Assembly: GCA_029865285.1 (NCBI GenBank)
Contig: JAOUHE010000035.1
Span: 1 to 13,233, forward strand
Direction: 5' to 3'
DNA length: 13,233 nucleotides
Source of the DNA: Chloroflexota bacterium
Lineage (GTDB): Bacteria; Chloroflexota; Limnocylindria; QHBO01
Position numbers and translations under genes: made by a program. The stretch's first letter is position 1. The number at the start of each line of letters is the position of its first letter. The notes beneath the pieces were generated by a model. The model worked only from the letters and a program-made list of their open reading frames with translations. It made no database searches and was not told where the DNA came from. Shown here piece after piece: positions 5,202 to 12,420 of this stretch.

Positions 5202-8200
5202 ATGGCCGTCGCGGCACGGCCGACCTCCACCCGGGGCGGCGCCGACCGGCGCGTGTCCGCTCTCACCGCGGAGCTGGCGCGTGACATCGCTCCTGCCCGG
5301 GCGGGCGTGCTGCGCGTGCCCGCGGCTGCGCGGGCCGCACACGTCGCCGCGCGGCGCGCGGTCGTCCCGGAGGTATCGCCGCTGGTCGTGGTCGGGCGGA
5401 ATGACGAGGAGGCTCATCGCCTCGCCGATGACCTGGCTGCGTGGCTCCCCTCCGGCCGTGTCCGCGTGCTGCCGGAGCGTGCCGCGCTGCCGCTCGAACG
5501 GGCGCTCGCCGAGCACGACGAGTCGGCGGAACGACTCGAGGTGCTCGATCTGCTTGGTGGCCGCCACCACGGCCTGGTGATCGTGGCGCCGCTGCTCGCC
5601 CTCGTCCAGCGCACGCTCTCGGTGGAGCAACTGGCTCATTCGAAGGTGTCGGTGAAGGTGGGAGAGCGGCTCGACCAGCGCGCACTCCTTACTGCCCTTG
5701 TTCGCGGCGGCTACGAGGCGGCCGTGGAGGTGAGCGGCGTTGGAGAGTTCGCCGGCCGTGGCGGCATCGTCGACGCCTGGCCGCCGGGCGCCACCGAGCC
5801 GCTGCGCATCGAACTGTTCGGCGACGAGGTGGAATCGATTCGCGGATTCGACCCGATGACCCAGGCGAGTCGCCGCCGCCACGATCACGCCACCCTGCTC
5901 CCCGCCAGCGAGTTCCTGCCCGCCGCGGGATGGGAGAGCCTCGCCGCCTCGGCCGGCCCGCTCACCTCCGACGCGCTGCGCGAGGACCTGGCGCGCCTGG
6001 AACAGGGCGATGTCGCGGAGGCCGCCGAGACCTGGGCGGCACTGCTCACCGCTGGCCCGGCCGCGGATCACCTGCCGCCCTCGGCGCACGTGGTTCTCAC
6101 CGATTCCGATGAGCTGCGCGCCATCGCCACCGAACTGGACAAGCAGGCGCTCGACCGCCGCGCGGGTCTCGTGGCGTCCGCGGAGCTCCCCGCTGGCTGG
6201 GCGCTCCCGTACGAGGGCGCCGCCACGCTTGGCGCGCTCGAGGCTCGGGCCGCCGAAGCGCTCGATGACGGGTCGGAGACCGACGCCGGCTACGCCGCGG
6301 CGCCGATCCTGCCGGGCCGCGCCGAGCGCCTCGGCGAGTGGCTCACCGGCCAGGCAGCGGCGGGGCGGCGTCTCGTGGTGACGACCGACCAGGCGAGTCG
6401 CATCGGCGAGTTGCTGGAGGAGTCGGGACGCTCGGTCGCCATCGCCGCCGAGCTGCACGAGATCCCCGCGGTCGGCGGGATCGCGCTGGTGCATGGCTCG
6501 CTGTCGGGAGGATTCGCCCACGCCGCTTCCGGGCTCCTGCTGCTCACCGACTGGGAGTTGTTCGGCGCCACGCGGGTCCGGCGGCTGACCCCGGCAAAGC
6601 GGGTGGTGACGCGTGACCTGATCGGGAAGCTCGAGATCGGCGATGCGGTCGTCCACATCGACCACGGGGTGGCTCGCTACGCAGGGATGACCCAGCGCCA
6701 GTACGGCGGCGCGACCAAGGAGTATCTCCAGCTCGACTTCGCCGGCGACGACAAGATCTTTCTGCCGGCCGACCAGATCGGGCGGATCACCCGCTACAGC
6801 GGCGGACCGGCGCCGACCCTGAGCAAGCTCGGCGGGACCGACTGGGAGCGCACCAAGCAGCGGGTGCGGCGCGCGGTCCTGGAGCTCGCCGAGGACCTGC
6901 TTGACGTCTACGCGGCGCGCGAGACGGCCCCGGGCTTCTCGTTCAGCCCCGACACGACCTGGCAGCGGGAGCTGGAGGAGGCGTTCCCGTACACCGAGAC
7001 GCCCGACCAGTCGCGCACCATCGAGGAGGTCAAGGCGGACATGCTGCGGCGACGCTCGATGGACCGCCTCGTCTGCGGCGACGTCGGCTACGGGAAGACC
7101 GAGGTTGCGCTGCGCGCCGCCTTCAAGGCTGTCCAGGACGGCAAGCAGGTCGCGGTGCTGGTGCCGACCACCGTCCTGGCGCAGCAGCACCTGGGTACCT
7201 TCCAGCGCCGCCTGGCCCCGTTCCCGGTGCGGGTTGCGATGCTGAGCCGATTCGTCGGCAAGGCCGAGCAGCAACGGACCGTGGCGGCGGTTGCGGCCGG
7301 TGAGGTGGACATCCTGATCGGGACGCATCGGATCCTGAGCAGGGACATCGTCTTCGCTGACCTTGGGCTGCTGGTGGTGGACGAGGAGCAGCGCTTCGGG
7401 GTCGGTCACAAGGAGCAGATCAAGGCGATGCGCCGCGAGGTGGACGTCCTGACGCTGTCCGCCACGCCCATTCCGCGGACGCTCCATCTCTCGCTGGTCG
7501 GCATTCGGGATCTCTCTGTGATCGAGACGCCGCCTGAGGCGCGCCTGCCGATCCTGACCCGCATCGCCGAGGACGACGACGGCCTGGTACGCGACGCGAT
7601 CAACCGGGAGCTGGATCGCGGCGGCCAGGCCTTCTACGTGCACAACCGGGTCGAAACGATCGAGTCGGCCGCAGAGCGGATCCGCCGGCTCGTCCCGCGG
7701 GCCAAGGTGGCCATCGGGCATGGCCAGATGGCCGAGGGGATGCTCGAGCGGGTGATGCTCGACTACGACGCCGGCCGATTCGACGTGCTCGTCTGCACCA
7801 CCATCATCGAGTCCGGGCTCGACATCCCCAACGCCAACACCATCGTCATCGCGCGGGCCGACGCGCTGGGCCTGGCGCAGCTCTACCAGCTGCGCGGACG
7901 GGTGGGACGCTCCGACCGCCGGGCGTATGCGTACCTGCTCCACCGGCGCGGCGCCCCGCTCACCCCGGTCGCGCGCAAGCGCCTGCACGCGATCTTCTCG
8001 GCGTCGGACCTCGGTGCCGGCTACCAGATCGCGCTCTCCGACCTGGAGATCCGCGGGGCGGGCAACATCCTCGGCGCCGAGCAGCACGGCCATATGGCGG
8101 CCGTCGGCTTCGAGCTGTACACCCGCATGCTGGCCGAGGCGGTCGAGTTGCGGCGCGGACGGATCCCCGTCGCCGAACCGGGTGCCGTGCGACTGGACCT

Positions 8201-8603
8201 TCCCGGATCTGCCTTCCTGCCCGACGAGTACATCGCCGATGCCGGCGCCAAGCTGGAGGCCTATCGCCGATTCGCGGGCATCCGGTCGGCGGGGGACGTG
8301 GAGGCGCTGCGCGGCGAGCTGCGTGACCGGTTCGGGCCGGTCCCGGACCCGGTGGAGGGGCTCTTCCGCGCCGTATCGGTGCGCATGGCCGCGGAGGCGG
8401 CCGGCGTGCCCGAGGTGCGGGCGCAGCCGGGGCAGGTCACCCTCAAGTGGCCGCGGTTCGACCGTGCGAGCGTCACGCGAGCGCTGACAGTTGCCGGATT
8501 CCGCCCCGTGGCGGCCTCGAACCAGGTCCGCATCCCCGTGTCCGCGGGGCGGGACCCGATCGACACCGCGCTACGCGCGCTGGCCACCTTGCTCACCACC
8601 TGA
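5202..8603 (+). CDS. mfd: Transcription-repair coupling factor Mfd
   Basis: At 1133 residues this is a full-length Mfd. The N-terminal third contains the UvrB-homology modules (for example GEFAGRGGIVDAWPPG, about 182-197, and LRIELFGDEVESIRGFD). The RNA polymerase-interaction/CarD-like domain begins with KLEIGDAVVHIDHGVARYAG at 476. The RecG-like translocase follows: Walker A GDVGYGKTE (626-634, K632), DEEQ box at 727-730, SATPIPRTL, TTIIESGLDIPNANT from about 866 and QLRGRVGRS near 896. The C-terminal TRCF domain starts around residue 990. Mfd displaces stalled RNA polymerase and recruits UvrA to lesions. A weak Shine-Dalgarno (GAGG, 5190-5193) stands 8 nt from the ATG. The reading frame is intact and all motor motifs are present. 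Confidence 0.97.
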   Translation: MAVAARPTSTRGGADRRVSALTAELARDIAPARAGVLRVPAAARAAHVAARRAVVPEVSPLVVVGRNDEEAHRLADDLAAWLPSGRVRVLPERAALPLERALAEHDESAERLEVLDLLGGRHHGLVIVAPLLALVQRTLSVEQLAHSKVSVKVGERLDQRALLTALVRGGYEAAVEVSGVGEFAGRGGIVDAWPPGATEPLRIELFGDEVESIRGFDPMTQASRRRHDHATLLPASEFLPAAGWESLAASAGPLTSDALREDLARLEQGDVAEAAETWAALLTAGPAADHLPPSAHVVLTDSDELRAIATELDKQALDRRAGLVASAELPAGWALPYEGAATLGALEARAAEALDDGSETDAGYAAAPILPGRAERLGEWLTGQAAAGRRLVVTTDQASRIGELLEESGRSVAIAAELHEIPAVGGIALVHGSLSGGFAHAASGLLLLTDWELFGATRVRRLTPAKRVVTRDLIGKLEIGDAVVHIDHGVARYAGMTQRQYGGATKEYLQLDFAGDDKIFLPADQIGRITRYSGGPAPTLSKLGGTDWERTKQRVRRAVLELAEDLLDVYAARETAPGFSFSPDTTWQRELEEAFPYTETPDQSRTIEEVKADMLRRRSMDRLVCGDVGYGKTEVALRAAFKAVQDGKQVAVLVPTTVLAQQHLGTFQRRLAPFPVRVAMLSRFVGKAEQQRTVAAVAAGEVDILIGTHRILSRDIVFADLGLLVVDEEQRFGVGHKEQIKAMRREVDVLTLSATPIPRTLHLSLVGIRDLSVIETPPEARLPILTRIAEDDDGLVRDAINRELDRGGQAFYVHNRVETIESAAERIRRLVPRAKVAIGHGQMAEGMLERVMLDYDAGRFDVLVCTTIIESGLDIPNANTIVIARADALGLAQLYQLRGRVGRSDRRAYAYLLHRRGAPLTPVARKRLHAIFSASDLGAGYQIALSDLEIRGAGNILGAEQHGHMAAVGFELYTRMLAEAVELRRGRIPVAEPGAVRLDLPGSAFLPDEYIADAGAKLEAYRRFAGIRSAGDVEALRGELRDRFGPVPDPVEGLFRAVSVRMAAEAAGVPEVRAQPGQVTLKWPRFDRASVTRALTVAGFRPVAASNQVRIPVSAGRDPIDTALRALATLLTT

Positions 8604-8626
8604 GCGTCCCGAACCCACTGCGAAGA

Positions 8627-8646
8627 GGCCGCACGCCGACGCGGCC
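8627..8646 (+). terminator. Hairpin after mfd (weak terminator candidate)
   Basis: GGCCGC (8627-8632) and GCGGCC (8641-8646) form a perfect 6-bp stem with an 8-nt loop, 23 nt after the mfd stop. There is no T run, so it is not a canonical intrinsic terminator. The right arm can instead pair as CGGCC (8642-8646) with GGCCG (8654-8658), so two exclusive folds are possible. The 87-nt gap also holds the promoter-like element of the next gene. Confidence 0.3.
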
Positions 8647-8678
8647 GGCTCGTGGCCGAAATGCGCCCGCGCAGCTCG

Positions 8679-8684
8679 TAGACT
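8679..8684 (+). promoter_or_regulatory. -10-like TAGACT element 6 nt upstream of the cyclase-ATPase gene
   Basis: TAGACT is the same hexamer as in the rpsU promoter. It ends 6 nt before the GTG at 8691, so transcription would start at or next to the start codon (leaderless). The -35 region at 17-nt spacing (CCGAAA) is poor. GGAG at 8685-8688 is only 2 nt from the GTG, too close to act as a Shine-Dalgarno. Confidence 0.35.
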
Positions 8685-8690
8685 GGAGCC

Positions 8691-11600
8691 GTGCCCACCA
8701 GCGAGCGCAAGGTCGCCACGATGCTGTTCGCCGACTTGGTCGGCTCGACGGCGCTGGCGGCCTCCGATGATCCGGAACACATCCGGGCTCTGCTCGACCG
8801 CTTCTACGACGCCATGGCGGACGAGATCGAGGCCAGCGGCGGGACGATCGAAAAGTTCGCCGGCGATGCCGTCATGGCCGTGTTCGGCGTCCCGGTCGCC
8901 CACGAGGACCACGCGGAGCGGGCGCTCCACAGCGCGCTGGCGATGCGCGCTCGCATGGAGCAGCTGTTCGGCGGGCGGCTCCACCTCCGGATCGGCGTCA
9001 ACACGGGGGAGATCATGGCCGGCACGGCGCGCGCTGGAAGCTCCTTCGCCTCCGGTGATGCCGTCAACGTCGCCGCCCGCCTCGAGCAGGGAGCAGCGCC
9101 GGACGAGATCCTCGTCGGCGATCGGACGGCCGTGCTCGTCGGGGCCGCCTTCGCGATGTCCGAGCCGTTCGTCATCGAGGCCAAGGGCAAGGAGGGTGGC
9201 GTCCGAGCTCGTCGGCTGGTTGGGGCGCTCGCGCTTTCTCGACCGCGTGGCGGTCTCGGCCGGGCATTTGTCGGCCGCGAGCACGAGCTCGAGGCACTCG
9301 CCGGCGCCTACGAGCAGGTGCTCCGGGACCGCGTCCCGAAGAGCGTCGCCGTCGTTGGAGAGCCTGGCGTCGGCAAGAGCCGGCTCCTCGACGAGTTCGC
9401 GCGGCAGTTGGAACGTCGGACACCCGCCCCGTTGGTGCGCACCGGGCGGTGCCTCTCCTATGGGCGCGGCCTGACCTACCGGCCGATGGCGGACATCCTT
9501 CGCCTGGAGCTCGGGCTGCAGGACACCGATCCACCTGAGGCGGCCCTCGAGCAGCTCGGCGACCGCGCGATCCTCGGGCTGGCGCTTGGTCTCTCGGTGG
9601 CCGACGACCTCCATCCGCTCGTGGTCCGTGAACGGTTCACCCAGGGCTGGATCGAGTTTCTCGACGACCGCGCGACGAGGCGGCCGCTCGTGCTGGTTAT
9701 CGAGGATACCCACTGGGCGGAGGAGCCGCTGATCGAGCTGCTGCGGGCTCTGCACCAGCGGGTCACCGGGCCTCTCCTGATCGTCGCGACGTCGCGTCCG
9801 GAGGGGCGCGAGGAGCTGCCCGCGGACCTCCGGATCGAGCTGGACGCGCTAGCGACCGGCGACGCGGACGACCTGGTCACCGAACTCATGGGTGGCGATC
9901 TGCCGGTCGAGGTGCGCGACCTGGTGGTCCGACGCGCCGAGGGCAACCCGTTCTACATCGAGGAGCTGCTCGCGACCCTCATCGACCGCGGGGCGATCGC
10001 GCGATCAACGGACGGCTGGGTGCTGCAACGGGCCGTCGAGGACCGGGAGCTTCCCGACACCGTCCAGGCGGTGCTGGCCGCCCGCATCGACCTGCTGCCC
10101 GCGGTCGAAAAGCGGGCGCTTCAGGCCGCGGCAGTGATGGGGCGCGTCTTCTGGGACGCGCCTGTCCACGAGCTCGTCGCCGGCACCCAGCCCGACCTGG
10201 GTCTGTTGGAGCGCCGGAGCTTCGTCAGCCGGACGGTGGAGTCGTCACCCACCGGTCCGACCGAGTACGCGTTCAAACACCAGCTGACCCGCGAGGTGGC
10301 GTACGACAGCCTGCCCAAAGCCGAGCGTGGCCGGCTCCACGCGACCTTGGCGGGCTACCTGGAGCGCGATGCCGGCGAGGCAACGGTGCCGTTCCTGGCA
10401 CACCATTACGAGCAGGCCGTCCGTGACGACTATGCGGCGCTGGCCTGGGTCGATGCGCCCGGCGAGTTCAACCGACTCCGGGAGCGGGCGCTCCACTGGT
10501 TGCGTATCGCCGCGCAGCGGGCGGCCTCGCGCTACGAGATGGAGGCGGCGGTCGCCCTGTATGCGCGGGCGCTCGAGCTCGCCCCGGACGACCCGACCCG
10601 GTTCGAGCTGTGGCGGGCGCTTGCCGGGGTCCAATCACAGCGCTACGACGCGCGCGGTTTCGTGTCCGCCAGCGAGCACGCAATCGCCCTGGCGCCCGAC
10701 CAACGCACGGTGACCGCCCTCTATGCCGAGCTGGCGCTGCGCTCCTGCACGGCGTGGCTGGCCTGGAGCCCGCCACTGGCGCGCAAACAGGTCGAGGGCT
10801 GGATCGATCGCGTCCTGGCCGGTTCCGGGCCTGACAGCCGCGAACGGGGGATGGCCCTCGTGGCCCAGGCCTGGCACACCGACCACGCCATCGACACGGC
10901 AAGCGAGGCGCTGTCGATCGCGGAGCGCATCGATGACCCCGAGCTCACCGCCTGGTCACTGCGCGTGTGGACGATCGCGGCCATGCAAGCTGGCCGGTAC
11001 GACGAGGCGGCCGCCGGCTCGGAGCGCGTGCTCGCGCTCCTCGACCGGATCGCCGATCCGGGGGACCGTGAGACGTTGGTCGAAAACACCGCCCTCCGGG
11101 TGGCCGCCGCCACTGGCCGCTTCGGCGACGCCAGGCGGTTCAGTGGGCTGGTTTCCGAGCTCGTCGCGGACCTCACACCCCACAACCGGGTCCACGGCGT
11201 CGCGTATGCGCTCGAGATCGAGGAGCTCGCCGCGGGTTGGGCTCGCATCCGTGAGGCCGAGCGGCGCGTCGAGCAGGCCGTCGAGGAGAATCGCGCCACA
11301 CCGTGCGTCCGCAACGCGCGGTCGCTGCTGGTCTGCGCGCTGGCCGAGGCGGCGCTGGGTGATAACGAGGCGGCACGCCGGTTCGAGCGCCAGGCATCCG
11401 CGCTCGGGATCGAGGGCTACGCACGCGAGCTAACCGCACCCACGCTTCGGATGGCGCTGCTCCGCGGCGACCGCGCCCAGGTCACGCGGCTGTTCGATGC
11501 CTACGGCCGGCCGACGATGCGGTTCATGTTCGACATGGCTGGCGCCGCGGCCTGGCTGGACGCCGCGGCCGCCCTCGACCGCGCAGACGACGTGGAGCGG

Positions 11601-11753
11601 GACGCCCCAGCGCTCGCCGTGCCAGGGACCTGCATCGAGCCGTTCGCCCTGCGCGCCCTCGGAACCGTCCGCCACGACGATGCCTTGCTCGAGCAGGCTC
11701 GTCGACGGTTCCTCGAGCTCGGGTTGGACTGGTTCTTGACCGCTGCCGGGTGA
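8691..11753 (+). CDS. Class III adenylate/guanylate cyclase domain fused to a STAND/AAA ATPase and TPR-like repeats
   Basis: This is a 1020-residue multidomain signalling protein without membrane segments. Residues about 5-175 are a class III cyclase catalytic domain: FADLVGST (first metal Asp D15), EKFAGDAVMAVFG (K55; second metal Asp D59) and GDAVNVAARLE (D123, N126, R130). The K55/D123 pair is the adenine-selecting type, so cAMP is the likelier product. Residues about 192-440 are an AAA_16/STAND ATPase with Walker A GEPGVGKS (223-230), Walker B-like LVLVIEDTHWAE (333-344) and RRAEGNPFYIEELL (414-427). From about 500 to the end the chain is Ala/Leu/Arg-rich helical, with TPR-like units such as AVALYARALELAPDD. 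No C-terminal LuxR HTH is seen. Such proteins are thought to couple ligand or partner sensing to nucleotide signalling; the input here is unknown. The GTG start is supported by the canonical ERKVATMLFADLVGST N-terminus. Confidence 0.92.
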   Translation: MPTSERKVATMLFADLVGSTALAASDDPEHIRALLDRFYDAMADEIEASGGTIEKFAGDAVMAVFGVPVAHEDHAERALHSALAMRARMEQLFGGRLHLRIGVNTGEIMAGTARAGSSFASGDAVNVAARLEQGAAPDEILVGDRTAVLVGAAFAMSEPFVIEAKGKEGGVRARRLVGALALSRPRGGLGRAFVGREHELEALAGAYEQVLRDRVPKSVAVVGEPGVGKSRLLDEFARQLERRTPAPLVRTGRCLSYGRGLTYRPMADILRLELGLQDTDPPEAALEQLGDRAILGLALGLSVADDLHPLVVRERFTQGWIEFLDDRATRRPLVLVIEDTHWAEEPLIELLRALHQRVTGPLLIVATSRPEGREELPADLRIELDALATGDADDLVTELMGGDLPVEVRDLVVRRAEGNPFYIEELLATLIDRGAIARSTDGWVLQRAVEDRELPDTVQAVLAARIDLLPAVEKRALQAAAVMGRVFWDAPVHELVAGTQPDLGLLERRSFVSRTVESSPTGPTEYAFKHQLTREVAYDSLPKAERGRLHATLAGYLERDAGEATVPFLAHHYEQAVRDDYAALAWVDAPGEFNRLRERALHWLRIAAQRAASRYEMEAAVALYARALELAPDDPTRFELWRALAGVQSQRYDARGFVSASEHAIALAPDQRTVTALYAELALRSCTAWLAWSPPLARKQVEGWIDRVLAGSGPDSRERGMALVAQAWHTDHAIDTASEALSIAERIDDPELTAWSLRVWTIAAMQAGRYDEAAAGSERVLALLDRIADPGDRETLVENTALRVAAATGRFGDARRFSGLVSELVADLTPHNRVHGVAYALEIEELAAGWARIREAERRVEQAVEENRATPCVRNARSLLVCALAEAALGDNEAARRFERQASALGIEGYARELTAPTLRMALLRGDRAQVTRLFDAYGRPTMRFMFDMAGAAAWLDAAAALDRADDVERDAPALAVPGTCIEPFALRALGTVRHDDALLEQARRRFLELGLDWFLTAAG

Positions 11754-11899
11754 ACCGGGGCCGCGCGGGCTCAGCGCGGCGTATCTACATGGTCTACCCG
11801 TGGCTCGAGGCCGCCGAGTTCCGGTGCTACATGCTGATCTTCACGGCCGGCGGTCCCATGAGGCTGATTTCGGGGACTGCAATACTTGCCGTCGCATGA
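11750..11899 (+). CDS. Possible 49-residue small protein bridging cyclase and GNAT genes (doubtful)
   Basis: A GTG at 11750-11752 overlaps the cyclase stop (GTGA), and the frame ends at TGA 11897-11899, which overlaps the GNAT ATG (ATGA). It would encode 49 residues, beginning MNRGRAGSARRIYMVYPWLE, with a mostly hydrophobic second half (CYMLIFTAGG and LISGTAILAVA) that could be a short membrane segment. Most codons up to about 11860 end in G or C like the neighbours; the last dozen do not. I recognise no family. The double 4-nt overlap suggests translational coupling, but an open frame of this size arises easily in GC-rich DNA, and the segment could also be a decayed gene end or just the GNAT leader. 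Confidence 0.25.
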   Translation: MNRGRAGSARRIYMVYPWLEAAEFRCYMLIFTAGGPMRLISGTAILAVA

Positions 11900-12420
11900 A
11901 TGATCCGCATGTCCGCCTGCGCGACATCACCCTCGCGGACGCTGACCTGCTCGAGGCGTGGGATACCCCCGCGATCAGGGGAGAATTCAACGACTTCGGC
12001 TTGCCCCCGAGTCCCGCGCCCCGCGAGGCGATGGCGAAGGGTCCGCTGCGCAACGACCACAACGGCCAGCTGATCGTGGAGCTCGTCGCCGACGGGACGC
12101 CCATCGGCACCGTTGGGTGGCACCAGGTCGTCAATGGCCCGGTCGAGTCGATCGCCTGGAACATCGGGATCACGCTGATCCCGGAGGCGCGCGGTCACGG
12201 GTACGGCACCGAGGCCCAGCGACTGCTTGCCGCGTACCTCTTTGAGACGACTGGGGTCAACCGGGTCGAGGCCTCGACCGATGTCGCGAACGGCGCCGAG
12301 CAGCGTTCCCTCGAGAAGGCGGGATTCAGACGCGAAGGGATCATGCGTGGAGCGCAGTTCCGGGCCGGCGCCTATCACGACCTGGTGCTCTACAGCCGCC
12401 TGCGCGACGACCCCGCGTGA
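11896..12420 (+). CDS. GNAT-family N-acetyltransferase, RimJ/RimL type
   Basis: From the ATG at 11896 the protein is 174 residues. It begins VRLRDITLADADLLEAW (6-22), the usual opening strand and helix of the Acetyltransf_3 group. The acetyl-CoA pyrophosphate-binding loop is PEARGHGYGTEAQRLL (96-111) with the R-G-H-G-Y-G core. NGAEQRSLEKAGFRREGIMRG (132-152) and the closing DLVLYSRLR strand complete the fold. This group includes ribosomal-protein alanine acetyltransferases and drug- or small-molecule-modifying enzymes; the substrate cannot be read from the sequence. The frame is open further upstream to a GTG at 11800, but that extension has no family likeness, so the ATG was preferred. The stop overlaps the MFS gene start by 4 nt (GTGA), so the pair is likely co-translated. 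Confidence 0.9.
   Translation: MNDPHVRLRDITLADADLLEAWDTPAIRGEFNDFGLPPSPAPREAMAKGPLRNDHNGQLIVELVADGTPIGTVGWHQVVNGPVESIAWNIGITLIPEARGHGYGTEAQRLLAAYLFETTGVNRVEASTDVANGAEQRSLEKAGFRREGIMRGAQFRAGAYHDLVLYSRLRDDPA

Noticed and set aside
4581..8093. A 1170-codon open frame antisense to pth and mfd
   Set aside because: It lies opposite two fully recognisable genes and its translation is low-complexity Arg/Gly/His/Asp-rich without any family motif. Long antisense frames are expected where codons end almost always in G or C.
8571..9755. A 394-codon open frame antisense to the cyclase domain
   Set aside because: It overlaps the catalytic cyclase region and the promoter gap and has no recognisable domain.
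11800..11895. A GTG start giving a 206-residue GNAT protein
   Set aside because: The extra 32 residues show no GNAT likeness; the family pattern begins just after the ATG at 11896.
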